DNA of 64,000 bases, from assembly GCA_021604505.1 (NCBI GenBank), contig BQJC01000001.1, positions 1,323,501 to 1,387,500 on the forward strand, read 5' to 3'. The notes under the pieces are model-generated. The model saw nothing but the letters and a program-made list of their open reading frames with translations, did not search any database and had not been told where the DNA came from. The position numbers were made by a program, and so were the translations under genes. The DNA is from Nitrospinaceae bacterium. GTDB taxonomy: Bacteria > Nitrospinota > Nitrospinia > Nitrospinales > VA-1. Below, piece after piece: positions 44,358 through 54,667 of this stretch; the stretch's first letter is position 1, and the number at the start of each line of letters is the position of its first letter.

Positions 44358-45230
44358 TTGAAGGAAAAACTGGATCAACTGATCGAAAAAATCACACGAG
44401 ACCAATATTCAACCGATATCTATGAAGCCCGCCAGGATTACCAAAAACTGGCAGGAGAAATATACGAAGACGACAAATCCTATGAAACCCGCATGGGATT
44501 GTTTCTTGAGTGGTATATGTTCGATCGAGTGGTTCCGGAGAAACAATTGACGCCGCTGGAAACCCTGATCATGGATCATGTCAAGGGTGAAATTCCGGAG
44601 GGACTGAAAAATATTGAGGAGTTCACCGATAATATCCACGGCCTTTTTGTTATTAAAAAAATACGCGATCATGAGGTCGTGGCGCTAAACCTTTTGGATG
44701 ATAAAAAGTACACGGTGCGTGAATCCGAGGGAAAAATGGTTTTCCAGAAAAATGAACTCTTCGAAGCAAGAATCGTTTTAAACAACGGAGCCTATTGTTT
44801 TACGGGAAACTTTTGCTTTCACCCCAAAGAGGCCATGAAATTCATCAAAAGCGAGGTGAAAAGAATCGTCGTCTTGCGGGAGAAATATTTGAAGGAACTG
44901 AAAAAAGTCATTTCCCGGTTAAAAGGCTTAAATTCCAAGCTGGAAAAAAACGGCAAGGAAATAGAAAAAATAAATGCCAAGATTCAAAACTCCAAATCGG
45001 TGGAAAAAACCAGAGCCTTGAATGACCAGTTGGAAAGTTCCAAAAAGTTCCGCGCCGATTTGATGCAGGAGATTTCTCTGGTGGAAGTTGAGAAATCCGA
45101 TCTGGAAGTCCAGAAACTGAAAATTGAAATCAACCAAATATCCAATTGTCTGATCCAGAGATTGAATTACATGAATTTGAAATGGGAGCGTTCCCGTCAA
45201 ATCGATCTTGAGGATATCTACCGCAACTGA
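44358..45230 (+). CDS. Coiled-coil hypothetical protein between carA and carB
   Basis: A 290-residue soluble protein. The N-terminal half is globular ([26 protein letters not shown]). The C-terminal half (about 165-270) is a long, charged coiled coil. A TTG start at 44358 sits two bases after the carA stop, with AAAGGAAA upstream, and its TGA overlaps the carB ATG. It is therefore a true member of the operon. I recognise no domain and no metal or nucleotide motif. It could organise the CarA-CarB complex, but that is speculation. Confidence 0.72.
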   Translation: MKEKLDQLIEKITRDQYSTDIYEARQDYQKLAGEIYEDDKSYETRMGLFLEWYMFDRVVPEKQLTPLETLIMDHVKGEIPEGLKNIEEFTDNIHGLFVIKKIRDHEVVALNLLDDKKYTVRESEGKMVFQKNELFEARIVLNNGAYCFTGNFCFHPKEAMKFIKSEVKRIVVLREKYLKELKKVISRLKGLNSKLEKNGKEIEKINAKIQNSKSVEKTRALNDQLESSKKFRADLMQEISLVEVEKSDLEVQKLKIEINQISNCLIQRLNYMNLKWERSRQIDLEDIYRN

Positions 45231-48200
45231 TGCCAAAACGCACCGATATAAAAAGAATATTACTCATTGGCGCCGGTCCCATCATCATCGGCCAGGCCTG
45301 CGAATTTGACTATTCAGGCACCCAGGCCTGTAAAGCGTTGAAGGAGGAAGGCTATGAAGTCATCCTCGTCAACAGCAATCCGGCCACGATCATGACCGAT
45401 CCCGAGTTTGCCGACCGCACCTATGTCGAGCCGGTCACCCCAGAGGTGGTCGAGATGATCATCGAACGCGACCGTCCGGACGCGCTTCTGCCGACCATGG
45501 GAGGACAAACGGGTTTGAACACGGCATTGGCGGTTGCCGAAAACGGGGTTCTGGAAAAATACGGGGTGGAATTGATTGGCGCCAACGTAGAGACCATTAA
45601 AAAAGCCGAAGACCGGAGTCTCTTCAAGGAGGCCATGAGCCATATTGGATTGAGCGTTCCCCCGAGCGGCCACGCCACGGATTTAAAGACCGCGTGGGAG
45701 CTGGTCGGCGAAACCGGGTTTCCGGCGATCATCCGCCCTTCGTTCACTTTGGGGGGAACCGGAGGAAGCATCGCCTATTCGGAAAAAGATTTTGAACGCC
45801 TGATCAAATCGGGCTTGCACGCCAGCCCGAATAAACAGGTGCTGATCGAAAAGTCCCTGCTCGGCTGGAAGGAATATGAACTGGAAGTGATGCGCGACGT
45901 CAAAGACAACGTGGTGATCGTCTGTTCCATCGAGAACTTCGATCCGATGGGTATCCATACCGGCGACAGCATCACGGTGGCCCCCGCTCAAACGCTAACC
46001 GACCGGGAATATCAGATCATGCGCAACGCGGCGATCGACATCATCCGCGAGATCGGCGTGGAAACCGGAGGGTCAAATATTCAGTTCGCCCTCGATCCCA
46101 AAAACGGCGACATGATCGTGATCGAAATGAACCCCAGGGTTTCAAGAAGTTCAGCGTTGGCGTCCAAGGCGACGGGATTTCCCATTGCAAAAATCGCCGC
46201 CAAACTTGCAGTCGGTTACACGCTGGATGAAATCAAAAACGATATCACCAAAGTCACGCCGGTCTCCTTCGAGCCGACTCTGGATTACTGTGTGGTGAAG
46301 GTGCCGAGATTCACCTTTGAAAAGTTTTTTGAAGCCGAGCCGGTTTTAACCACGCAGATGAAATCGGTAGGCGAAGCGATGTCCATCGGACGAACGTTCA
46401 AAGAGGCTCTGCAAAAATCCCTGCGCTCCCTTGAAATCGGAGTGTCCGGTTTGGAAGAAAATTTTCATTTTGATTTGAGCCCGGAAAGTCTTTCTCTCGA
46501 ACAGCAGAGGGATGAACTGGAAAAAATTCTCCACTTTCCTTATTGGGACCGCATCTGGCATGTGTTTGCCGCCTTGAGAAGAGGTGTGAGTTTAGAACGG
46601 ATCAATCAATTGACCGGAATCGATCCGTGGTTTCTTTACAATATGAAAGAAATTATCGACCAGGAACATGAACTCAAGAAAACCGCGTCATTGGATAAAG
46701 TCGACGACGAGTTATTGAAAAAAGTCAAAAAAACCGGTTTCTCCGACAAATACCTGGCGTTGTTATTGGGATGCAAAGAAGCGGATGTCGCCGAACGGCG
46801 AAAAAAGGCCCGGATATTTCCCGTGTATAAACGGGTGGATACCTGCGGCGCTGAATTTGAAGCCCACACACCCTATTTGTATTCCACTTACGAAGACGAA
46901 TGCGAGTCGAACCCGACCGATAAAAAGAAGATCGTTATTTTGGGCGGCGGACCAAACCGCATCGGCCAGGGGATCGAGTTTGATTATTGCTGTGTGCACG
47001 CTTCGTTCGCCTTGAGAGAAGATGGTTTCGAGACCATCATGGTCAACTGCAACCCGGAAACGGTCAGCACCGATTACGACACCTCGGACCGGCTGTATTT
47101 TGAGCCTTTAACGTTTGAGGATGTGATGCACATCATGCGGGTGGAAAAACCCGATGGAGTCATCGTGCAGTTTGGCGGCCAGACCCCTTTGCGGTTGTCA
47201 TTGGCTTTGATGGAGGCAGGGGTTCCCATCATCGGCACCAGCCCGGAAGATATCGACCGCGCGGAAGATCGCAAACTGTTCAAGGAAGTGGTGGAAAAAC
47301 TGGGACTTAAACAACCGCCCAACGACACGGCAACATCTGTTCCTGAGGCAATCACCAGCGCAGCCAAAATTGGATATCCGGTTGTTGTCAGGCCTTCCTA
47401 TGTCCTTGGCGGGAGAGCCATGGAAATAGTCCACGATGAGAATCAACTAAACCACTATATGTGGCACGCGGTCAAGGCTTCGCCGGAGCATCCGATTTTG
47501 ATCGATGATTTTCTCGAAAATGCCGTGGAAATCGATGTCGATGCCATTTCCGACGGCACCGATGTGGTGATCGGCGGATTGATGGAGCATATTGAAGAAG
47601 CCGGTATTCATTCCGGAGACAGCGCCTGTTCCCTGCCGGCGTATTCTCTGGAGGCGTCGATCGTTGCGGAAATAAAAGAGCAGACCAAGGCTTTGGCAAA
47701 AGAGTTGAGAGTCAAGGGTTTGGTCAATATTCAATTTGCCGTCAAGGACCGAGATATTTACGTGATCGAAGTCAATCCACGGGCTTCCCGGAGCGTCCCT
47801 TTCGTGAGCAAGACCATGGGAGTTCCCCTTGCGAAACTGGCCGCCCGGGTGATGGCCGGAAAGACTCTGAAGGAATTGGGTTTTTTAAAAGAAAAAACCA
47901 TTTCGCATATCGCGGTCAAGGAGTCCGTATTTCCGTTTAATAAATTCACCGACGTGGACGTGCTTCTGGGACCGGAAATGAAATCCACCGGAGAGGTGAT
48001 GGGGATCGACTCCACCTTTGGCCTGGCGTTCGCCAAATCTCAAATTGCCACCGGAATCTGCCTGCCTAAAAAGGGAACCGTTTTCATCAGCGTTAAAGAA
48101 CCCGACTGGCCTGCGGCCCTTAAAATAGCCAGGGCGTTTGAGGAAATGGGTTACCATGTTCTGGGCACGCCGAAAACAATGGATTACATAAGAGACAATG

Positions 48201-48469
48201 GCCTGCACGGGCTAGCCATTCGGACCACGGAAAATGGATTCGTGGGCATGGTGGAAGTCATCGAAAGCAACAAAGTGCAGTTTATAATCAATACCGTTTT
48301 TGGCGAAGAAGCGATTAAAGAATCCTTTGCTCTCCGCCGCGCTTCGCTGAACCACAACCTGCCTTATTGCACGACCATAGCGGGCGCTTTTGCCCTGGTC
48401 GATGCCTTAAAATCCCTGCAAGAAAACGACCTTAAGGTGTCTTCGATTCAGGAATATGGAGTGAAATAA
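45230..48469 (+). CDS. carB: Carbamoyl-phosphate synthase large subunit
   Basis: A 1079-residue full-length CarB: two homologous ATP-grasp halves (each starting with an [18 protein letters not shown]- or [17 protein letters not shown]-like motif), the oligomerisation domain between them, and a C-terminal MGS-like allosteric domain ([23 protein letters not shown]). It makes carbamoyl phosphate for pyrimidines and arginine. It is the last gene of the operon. Confidence 0.96.
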   Translation: MPKRTDIKRILLIGAGPIIIGQACEFDYSGTQACKALKEEGYEVILVNSNPATIMTDPEFADRTYVEPVTPEVVEMIIERDRPDALLPTMGGQTGLNTALAVAENGVLEKYGVELIGANVETIKKAEDRSLFKEAMSHIGLSVPPSGHATDLKTAWELVGETGFPAIIRPSFTLGGTGGSIAYSEKDFERLIKSGLHASPNKQVLIEKSLLGWKEYELEVMRDVKDNVVIVCSIENFDPMGIHTGDSITVAPAQTLTDREYQIMRNAAIDIIREIGVETGGSNIQFALDPKNGDMIVIEMNPRVSRSSALASKATGFPIAKIAAKLAVGYTLDEIKNDITKVTPVSFEPTLDYCVVKVPRFTFEKFFEAEPVLTTQMKSVGEAMSIGRTFKEALQKSLRSLEIGVSGLEENFHFDLSPESLSLEQQRDELEKILHFPYWDRIWHVFAALRRGVSLERINQLTGIDPWFLYNMKEIIDQEHELKKTASLDKVDDELLKKVKKTGFSDKYLALLLGCKEADVAERRKKARIFPVYKRVDTCGAEFEAHTPYLYSTYEDECESNPTDKKKIVILGGGPNRIGQGIEFDYCCVHASFALREDGFETIMVNCNPETVSTDYDTSDRLYFEPLTFEDVMHIMRVEKPDGVIVQFGGQTPLRLSLALMEAGVPIIGTSPEDIDRAEDRKLFKEVVEKLGLKQPPNDTATSVPEAITSAAKIGYPVVVRPSYVLGGRAMEIVHDENQLNHYMWHAVKASPEHPILIDDFLENAVEIDVDAISDGTDVVIGGLMEHIEEAGIHSGDSACSLPAYSLEASIVAEIKEQTKALAKELRVKGLVNIQFAVKDRDIYVIEVNPRASRSVPFVSKTMGVPLAKLAARVMAGKTLKELGFLKEKTISHIAVKESVFPFNKFTDVDVLLGPEMKSTGEVMGIDSTFGLAFAKSQIATGICLPKKGTVFISVKEPDWPAALKIARAFEEMGYHVLGTPKTMDYIRDNGLHGLAIRTTENGFVGMVEVIESNKVQFIINTVFGEEAIKESFALRRASLNHNLPYCTTIAGAFALVDALKSLQENDLKVSSIQEYGVK

Positions 48470-48487
48470 CCACAGGAAACCCCGGGA

Positions 48488-49429
48488 TCAGGGAGAGTCG
48501 CGGACAAATCGGACCGTGTTGGTTTTTCGCGACCTTACGAGTTCTCCCTTTTCAATCCCCTCGCCCGCCACGATAGCGGCGATTGAAAAACCCTCCTGGA
48601 CATCTTTCACCCGGACCACCGCCCGACGCCAGAATTTATTTCCAAGGTCTAACTGAGTGAAGGGATCCTTGTATTGCAGGGTCACAGAATACACGTTGAA
48701 AAAATCGCCAAAGTCGATGCCGTGAACCTGACCCACATTAATAATGATCTCCTTCTTTTCCGCGTTCACGGATATGACCTCCCCCTCAAGAGGAAGGGGA
48801 TGCAGGGCGGTCATCAAAAATTCATTGACCTGTTGAGCCAGATGGCCCAGCGCTTTGCCTATTGAGCTTTTTTGAAACTTCGCAGAATTTAAATCAACTT
48901 CCGCGGCATCGAGATCAAATGGAACCGTCCCGGCGCTGGATGCGATTTTAAAAACTTTTTTCTCGACGGTTTTTTTCAGGTGATGATTGATGAGTTGCAG
49001 TTCCACCTCCATTTCCGCTTTTTGTTTCATGGCATTTCCAATGTTTAAAATCAACTGTGCCCGGGAAGGTGGTTTTCCCGCTGTGAAATTCAAAACCCGT
49101 CCTTTTAAAATGAACTGGGAGGGATGATTGATCTGAGCCGGAGAAGATGGGAGGGTACCGGCCTTTTCAATCTGCTTCGACTTTTTGGGTTTTCCCTGGT
49201 TGGGAAAGGATGGAGGGGGTGCAAGGTAAAAATTATTCTTCTCGGCGATGGAACGTTTGAGCAGGGTTGTGACCAGATCTCCCGGATCGTAGGGTGCGGC
49301 CCAGCCAACGGGATTTTCAATCGGTAAAACGGAAAGCCGGTTTTTATATTCGGTTGCTGCAACATCACCGGAAAGTAGCAGGAAGAAGGTGGTGAGGCTT
49401 ATGCAAAAGTTGATGGCATTTGGTTTCAT
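48488..49429 (-). CDS. Secreted CsgG/FlgT-like hypothetical protein
   Basis: A 313-residue periplasmic protein. It has a signal peptide (residues 1-25, ending VAA), an N-terminal domain resembling CsgG/LpoB-type proteins (LSVLPIENPVG; FILKGRVLNFTAG), and a C-terminal beta domain, GEVISVNAEKKEIIINVGQV with HGIDFGDFFNVYSV. The C-terminal pattern recalls FlgT and related flagellar or envelope proteins. No lipobox is present. The assignment is tentative. It is convergent with carB. Confidence 0.55.
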   Translation of the reverse strand: MKPNAINFCISLTTFFLLLSGDVAATEYKNRLSVLPIENPVGWAAPYDPGDLVTTLLKRSIAEKNNFYLAPPPSFPNQGKPKKSKQIEKAGTLPSSPAQINHPSQFILKGRVLNFTAGKPPSRAQLILNIGNAMKQKAEMEVELQLINHHLKKTVEKKVFKIASSAGTVPFDLDAAEVDLNSAKFQKSSIGKALGHLAQQVNEFLMTALHPLPLEGEVISVNAEKKEIIINVGQVHGIDFGDFFNVYSVTLQYKDPFTQLDLGNKFWRRAVVRVKDVQEGFSIAAIVAGEGIEKGELVRSRKTNTVRFVRDSP

Positions 49430-49568
49430 GGGTTCCTTGGCTCTATAGTTTTCCTGATATAGTTATCGACCAAAAGAGGTAAATCTTCATGATGAATGAT
49501 GAGATTGCTATAAAATATGGAAAAAAAATTTGGAGGGGCGAACTTTTGGTTGTGAGATTATTGAATGC

Positions 49569-49597
49569 TTGACCCTGCCATTTTGGAAAAGTAGAAT
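49569..49597 (+). promoter_or_regulatory. Promoter immediately before the SUMF1-fold gene
   Basis: TTGACC (49569-49574), a 17-base spacer and TAGAAT (49592-49597). The expected transcription start coincides with the ATG at 49605, so the message would be leaderless or nearly so. Confidence 0.45.
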
Positions 49598-49604
49598 CAG
49601 GGCT

Positions 49605-50360
49605 ATGAAAAATTTTATCTTTATTTTGCTGGGTTTTTGGGTGATATGCGCTTGTCCGCCTTCCTCTTTCGCCGCTGAGGAGCGGGGCGAAATGGTGAAG
49701 GTGCCCAAGGGATGTTTTATGATGGGGACCGATAAAGAGTTTCCTTATAAATTGGGCTGGAAAAATGAGAGGGAACGACCGGCACATAAAGTGTGTCTGG
49801 ACAGTTTTTACCTGGGCAAGTATGAAGTGACCCAAAAAAACTGGGAAGCCGTGATGGGCTATAACAACAGTCCGATAAAAGGCCCTGATCTCCCTGTTTC
49901 CGAAATCGACTGGCCGGAAGCGTCGGATTATTGCTCCAGGATTGGCCGGCGACTGCCCACGGAAGCCGAATGGGAGTACGCCGCGCGGGCTGGAAGTCAG
50001 ACGGACAACCCGTGGGGAAATAAAATTGATCGGGACTACCTTTGGTATGGAGGCAACTCGTTTCGCAAACTTTCGCCGGTGGGAAAAAAGAAACCCAACG
50101 CCTGGGGATTGCACGACATGATGGGAAGCGTCTGGGAATGGGTCGCTGACTGGTACTCGGAGGATTATTACGGTAAAAGTCCGGTGAATAATCCGCCTGG
50201 CCCCAAAAGGCAAAGTTGGCGGGTGATCCGTGGCGGGTCGTGGATTGACGAGGAAGAATATATTCGTGTGACCATTCGCGACCAGGGCATGTCGGACCCT
50301 ACGGAAGACTTTTGGGTGGGAGTCCGTTGCGCCAGGTCAATTTCCCCAAAGGCCAAATAA
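49605..50360 (+). CDS. Secreted SUMF1/FGE-fold protein lacking catalytic cysteines
   Basis: A 251-residue protein with a signal peptide (residues 1-24, ending SFAA) and a complete formylglycine-generating-enzyme sulfatase domain: FMMGTDKE, YEVTQKNWEAVMG, RLPTEAEWEYAARAG, GLHDMMGSVWEWVADWYSED and RGGSW. The segment after RGGSW carries no Cys, whereas true FGEs have their copper-binding Cys pair there. It is therefore probably a binding or structural member of the family. The start at 49605 is chosen for the signal peptide. Confidence 0.85.
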   Translation: MKNFIFILLGFWVICACPPSSFAAEERGEMVKVPKGCFMMGTDKEFPYKLGWKNERERPAHKVCLDSFYLGKYEVTQKNWEAVMGYNNSPIKGPDLPVSEIDWPEASDYCSRIGRRLPTEAEWEYAARAGSQTDNPWGNKIDRDYLWYGGNSFRKLSPVGKKKPNAWGLHDMMGSVWEWVADWYSEDYYGKSPVNNPPGPKRQSWRVIRGGSWIDEEEYIRVTIRDQGMSDPTEDFWVGVRCARSISPKAK

Positions 50361-50406
50361 TTTTAAAATCGTTTTTTAGAAACCATTCAATTTCTAAATA
50401 CCTCCC

Positions 50407-51039
50407 TTGAATGCCGCGACCATCAACCGCATATATAAGAAGTTAAGCCAAAGCCTGCCCAATGCCAGGTCGGAGCTGGATTTTAAAAATAATTTCGAAC
50501 TTTTAATTTCCGTAATTCTAAGCGCTCAGGCCACCGATAAATCCGTAAACGCCGTCACCGGAAAACTCTTTTCCCTCTACCCCACCCCGGAAAAAATTTT
50601 ACAGTGCGGCGAGGCGCGTCTGAAAACTCTGATCAAAACCATAGGTCTGGCGCCCACAAAGGCGAGGAATATTATCCGCGCCTGTCAAATTCTGTTGGAT
50701 GAATACGGAGGAACGGTTCCTGGAAACCGAGAGTCGCTTGAAAAATTGCCCGGTGTGGGGAGGAAAACGGCCAACGTTGTTTTGAATGAAGGATTCGGCC
50801 AACCGACGATCGCTGTAGACACGCATGTGTTCCGGGTTTCACAGCGTACGGGACTGGCGCCGGGAAAAACCGTGCTTGAAACGGAGGATAGACTTCTAAA
50901 AATAACACCGGAAAAATGGAAAAAACAAGCGCACCACTACCTGATCCTGCATGGCCGTTATGTGTGTAAAGCAAAAAACTTCAACTGCGGTCAATGCGTG
51001 ATCGTTAAAGAGTGCCAGTACCCTGATAAAATATTTTAA
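50407..51039 (+). CDS. nth: Endonuclease III (DNA glycosylase/AP lyase)
   Basis: A 210-residue HhH-GPD enzyme with catalytic Lys120 (LPGVGRKTANVV) and Asp138 (AVDTHVFRV), the same numbering as in E. coli Nth, and the 4Fe-4S ligands Cys187, Cys194, Cys197 and Cys203. It removes oxidised pyrimidines and nicks abasic sites. The start is the TTG at 50407; no ATG is in frame, and one at 50411 is out of frame. Confidence 0.95.
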   Translation: MNAATINRIYKKLSQSLPNARSELDFKNNFELLISVILSAQATDKSVNAVTGKLFSLYPTPEKILQCGEARLKTLIKTIGLAPTKARNIIRACQILLDEYGGTVPGNRESLEKLPGVGRKTANVVLNEGFGQPTIAVDTHVFRVSQRTGLAPGKTVLETEDRLLKITPEKWKKQAHHYLILHGRYVCKAKNFNCGQCVIVKECQYPDKIF

Positions 51040-51080
51040 GAAACGGTTGTTGTCCCCTGCCCTTCCCCGGTTATTTAGTC

Positions 51081-51851
51081 ATGCGAGAAAATCAAATTCA
51101 CAAATACTCCGAGATTTTGTCCAGACTCACGTCATCTCTGGATGGAGCCGGAACGCGGCTTTTATTGGGAACGATTGAAGACCGGTCCGTATCCCACCCT
51201 ATTGAGAAAATAGTTTTGGGCCATGGAAACTCAAAACGGGTATTGATCTCAGCGGGAATTCATGGAGATGAGCCGGCAGGGGTGGAGACCATTTGTTCTT
51301 TCATTGAAGGCAGGGAGTTTTTAAAGTTTGTGCAAAGCTGGGAAATAACCCTGATCCCCTGCATCAACCCATTTGGCTATGAAAATGGCACCCGGTTCAA
51401 TCATGAAGGGGTGGACCTCAACCGGAAATTTAAATGTCCCTCACCTCCAAGGGAAGTGACCCTGGTGCAATCGGTTTTTCAAGTTCCTTTTGATCTGACG
51501 ATGGAACTCCACGAGGATGAGGACAGTTCAGGATATTATTTATACCACTCCGGCGTCTCAGAATTAAAAACCGATCTGCCCCGGCGTATTCTGGATGAAG
51601 TCCAAACGGTGATGCCGATCAACACGGATTCGGAAATCGATGGATCGTCCGCCAACCAAGGCGTTATTGATAGACTGCCTGATCCTGAATCGATGGAGTG
51701 GTGGCCGATGGCGCTTTATTCCTGGTCCAAAGGGACTCATACCTGCATGACTCTGGAAACCGCGCCGCAGTTTGCTATGGAGAAACGCATCAATGCCCAT
51801 TTAAAAGCGATAAGGACAGCCCTGGAGGCGTTTCCCGGTCGGAGGATCTGA
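51081..51851 (+). CDS. M14-family deacylase (succinylglutamate desuccinylase/aspartoacylase-like)
   Basis: A 256-residue zinc metalloprotein of the AstE/aspartoacylase group of M14. It has ligands His and Glu in AGIHGDEPAG, substrate-binding NHEGVDLNRKF, the third ligand His in MELHEDED, and a late catalytic Glu in MTLETAP. It hydrolyses an N-acyl amino acid or a peptide-like amide; the substrate is unknown. It is convergent with the transglycosylase gene, two bases apart. Confidence 0.85.
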   Translation: MRENQIHKYSEILSRLTSSLDGAGTRLLLGTIEDRSVSHPIEKIVLGHGNSKRVLISAGIHGDEPAGVETICSFIEGREFLKFVQSWEITLIPCINPFGYENGTRFNHEGVDLNRKFKCPSPPREVTLVQSVFQVPFDLTMELHEDEDSSGYYLYHSGVSELKTDLPRRILDEVQTVMPINTDSEIDGSSANQGVIDRLPDPESMEWWPMALYSWSKGTHTCMTLETAPQFAMEKRINAHLKAIRTALEAFPGRRI

Positions 51852-51853
51852 TT

Positions 51854-54124
51854 TCAGGATTCTTCTTTGGGCTTGATCGGAGCGATGATGGGAATGACGA
51901 TGGGCTCGCCGAGAGAAAGAGAGTTGATGTCCTTGTCGGGGTTGTAACTGCTCAACAGCCAAAAGGGAATAAAGTTCATGTCGTTACATATTTCCCACAG
52001 GGTTTCTCCCTTTTTGACCTTCCGCACCACCAGTTTGCCGACCTGATAATTGCTGAAAAAGTCGTCCTGAATGGCTTTATGAAACTCCTGCCGGCGTTCC
52101 ATAAATTTTTCCGGATCTGTCTTGGTGAAAGGAACCTTAATTCGGGTGTGCACGGGGATGCGTGAATTCCTGCGAAGCTTGTTGGCCTTTCGCACCTGGC
52201 GAACGGAGAGTTGCGCCCATTCCGCGTAATGGCTGAGGGTTTCGTCGAAATCAACCATGATTTCCCCCATGCGGGATTCTTCGTTGGCTTTGGTTTTGAA
52301 AGTCACCGGGAAAAAAGCAGGCCGGTTTTTGTTCATCTTGTAATTTTGCGCGGTCAGGCTCGCAAGTTGAACCTTGACCCCCGGTTCGACTTGAGATTTT
52401 GTCTCGGCCATTTGCACGAGTTTTTTCTCGGCCTGCGCTACCACTACGGGAGTCTTTTGTTTTAAATCCGGGTTGACCGGTTGTGCTTTGGAAGCGATGG
52501 TTTCTGCACTTGAGCTGCTCTGGGCATCAATGATGGTGTTGTTGGCTTCAGCGACGATGAAACTCTCGGGAACAATCAGCGTTTGACCTGGAAACAGGGA
52601 GTTTGGATTTTTCATCCTGTTTAACCGTGCCAATTCGGCGCTGCTGGTGTTGAATCGTTTGGCGATTTTGGTCAGATTGTCGTATTTCCGGACCCGGTAG
52701 GAGCCTGTATTAGTAGTCGTGATTTCCTTTTTTGGAGCGCTTGCCTTGGCCACCCGAAACGATTTTTTGTTTCGAGTTCTATGAGCGTCCGGCAATTTAA
52801 GAACTTTCCCGACGTAGATCCGGTTTTTTCTTCCAATGTTGTTTCGTTGCTTTAATTTTCGAACGGAGGTGCCAAAACGAAGGGCCAGCCCGGACAAAGT
52901 ATCGCCTCGCTGTACGGTGTACCATTTCGACCGAACCTGTTGCGCGTATTTTTCAGAGGCGGATATTTTTTGGTAAAAAGGGTTTAGATCGTTGAATTTT
53001 CCCGCGGGCGCCTTAAAAACAAATCCCCTGGGGATCCTTTTCTGACCGCTGATAACGGGTGTGCGAAGCGCGGGGTTGGCTTTCGCTATTTCTTGCCGGC
53101 CCATGCCGAAATGTTCCATCACCGTTGTGATGGGGACATAGTGGTCAAAACGCATGGACACATGCTTTACAGGTTTGTCCTTGGTGACATTCGGAAAATA
53201 TTTTTTTTCGTTTTGTGCGACATGCAGAGCCGCCAGAAACTCAGCGTAAAAGTTCCTCGAAGCGAATCCGAAGGTGCGGCTTTTGTATTTGTCGATGATG
53301 GTCACAATGTCGTCGCCAAATTTTCGTTTGGCCCGCATCATTCCCCGCGTCCCGTGGTTGTAGGCGGTGATGGCAAGCGGCCAGCTTTGCAATTGCTCAA
53401 AATTATGCTTCAGCAGTTTGGCCGCGGCATGGCTGGATATGATCGGGTCCCGCCGTTCATCCACATCGTAACGGACCCGCATAAAAATTCTGCCTGTGCC
53501 ACGAGTGAATTGCCAGATTCCGGCGGCTCCGGCGCTCGAATAGGCCCCTTCATGGAAAGACGATTCCACATGAGGAAGGGCGCTCAATTCCTCCGGAAGG
53601 TTGTTATCACGCAGAATTCTTCTGATCTCATCGATGTAACGGCCCGACCGAAACAGTCCCCGTTCAAACCGGTCTTTTTGCCCTATCTGGGAGCGGATGT
53701 TGCGCGTCGCCTGATAGAATCCATTTTTAACCATGCCATGAACCCGCTTTTCCTCTCCGGCGAGGATGGATTTATTCTTTTTTCGGGCCAGGCGGATGAG
53801 GATCTTTTTATACTTATTCTTAATCTTCCTCAGTTTTCTGTCTTTGGCCCGCCTCGAAACGGATTTGCCGCCCAGATAGACGACTTCGTAAATGACATCC
53901 AGATTTTTTATGTCATGGATAACGGCATAATCCGAAGAATACTCCGAGTAAATCTTTTTCCAGAAATTGACCTGCGGTTCCAGACCTGGAGGAATAGAAA
54001 AACCGTATTCACTCAGGGTATGAATATTTTTTGGAAGATTGGCCAGGGCGGGAGAAATCGACCCGGAAAAAGCAGAAATAACAAAAAGGCAAACGAGGGC
54101 CTTGAAACAGAGCGATTTAATCAA
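51854..54124 (-). CDS. Membrane-bound lytic transglycosylase D-like protein with LysM repeats
   Basis: A 756-residue protein. A signal peptide (1-28) is followed by a basic helical region and the SLT catalytic domain with Glu187 (ALPHVESSFHEGAYS). There are then two good LysM repeats (YTVQRGDTLSGLALRFGTS, about 400-445; YRVRKYDNLTKIAKRFNTS, about 475-520) and a degenerate one near the C-terminus (VKKGETLWEICNDMNF). It cleaves peptidoglycan glycan strands to anhydromuropeptides. It is longer than E. coli MltD (about 450). Confidence 0.92.
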   Translation of the reverse strand: MIKSLCFKALVCLFVISAFSGSISPALANLPKNIHTLSEYGFSIPPGLEPQVNFWKKIYSEYSSDYAVIHDIKNLDVIYEVVYLGGKSVSRRAKDRKLRKIKNKYKKILIRLARKKNKSILAGEEKRVHGMVKNGFYQATRNIRSQIGQKDRFERGLFRSGRYIDEIRRILRDNNLPEELSALPHVESSFHEGAYSSAGAAGIWQFTRGTGRIFMRVRYDVDERRDPIISSHAAAKLLKHNFEQLQSWPLAITAYNHGTRGMMRAKRKFGDDIVTIIDKYKSRTFGFASRNFYAEFLAALHVAQNEKKYFPNVTKDKPVKHVSMRFDHYVPITTVMEHFGMGRQEIAKANPALRTPVISGQKRIPRGFVFKAPAGKFNDLNPFYQKISASEKYAQQVRSKWYTVQRGDTLSGLALRFGTSVRKLKQRNNIGRKNRIYVGKVLKLPDAHRTRNKKSFRVAKASAPKKEITTTNTGSYRVRKYDNLTKIAKRFNTSSAELARLNRMKNPNSLFPGQTLIVPESFIVAEANNTIIDAQSSSSAETIASKAQPVNPDLKQKTPVVVAQAEKKLVQMAETKSQVEPGVKVQLASLTAQNYKMNKNRPAFFPVTFKTKANEESRMGEIMVDFDETLSHYAEWAQLSVRQVRKANKLRRNSRIPVHTRIKVPFTKTDPEKFMERRQEFHKAIQDDFFSNYQVGKLVVRKVKKGETLWEICNDMNFIPFWLLSSYNPDKDINSLSLGEPIVIPIIAPIKPKEES

Positions 54125-54277
54125 ATCAACCGTCCTTATTTTGAATGAAAATCAGGCGACAACCGGCCAGTAATTTTTTTCAAACCAAGGGCGGCAGGCA
54201 AAAAAAATGAGCCAGACTCAAAAATCATCCGCCCCTCCTCCAAGTACCCAAAAAGGAATAACTCCTTTAATTTTAAA

Positions 54278-54307
54278 AAGATAACAGACTTTAGACCCTG
54301 GAGTCAA
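54278..54307 (-). promoter_or_regulatory. Promoter for the MltD-like gene
   Basis: On the minus strand TTGACT (54307-54302), an 18-base spacer and TATCTT (54283-54278), about 155 bases before the start codon. The rest of the 54125-54379 gap shows nothing else convincing. Confidence 0.4.
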
Positions 54308-54379
54308 GTCAATTCTCGGCTTTCACGGGTTTCATATTAGGAACCTTTGAAATATCGCGATTTATTGATTTCAATTGGG

Positions 54380-54667
54380 TTATGAAGGTTTAGAGTACTC
54401 TTTGTTCATCTGGTAGATAAATGCCAGTAATTCCGCGACAACGTGGTAGACGGAAGGTGGAATTTCCTGGTCGACCTCCACCTGAGACAGGACTTCAATC
54501 AGATCCGGGTCTTCTTTTATCGGAATATTGTGCTCCTCGGCCAGAGCAATGATCTTTTCCGCCGCCAGGCCCTTGCCCTTGGAGGTGACCCGGGGGGCCG
54601 CATCGGCTTCTAAGTTATACCTTAAAGAAACCGCGGATTTTGGACGGTTGGGGACTTTTGGGTTCAT
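54380..54667 (-). CDS. Stand-alone FlhB C-terminal-like protein
   Basis: A 95-residue protein corresponding to the cytoplasmic FlhB/EscU domain after the autocleavage site: AVSLRYNLEADAAPRVTSKG, then GLAAEKIIALAEEHNIPI and DQEIPPSVYHVVAELLAFIY. The NPTH cleavage motif and the membrane part are absent. Similar short FlhB paralogues (FlhX) can assist substrate switching in flagellar export. Its ATG overlaps the stop of the FliK-like gene by four bases, linking it to hook-length control. Confidence 0.88.
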   Translation of the reverse strand: MNPKVPNRPKSAVSLRYNLEADAAPRVTSKGKGLAAEKIIALAEEHNIPIKEDPDLIEVLSQVEVDQEIPPSVYHVVAELLAFIYQMNKEYSKPS

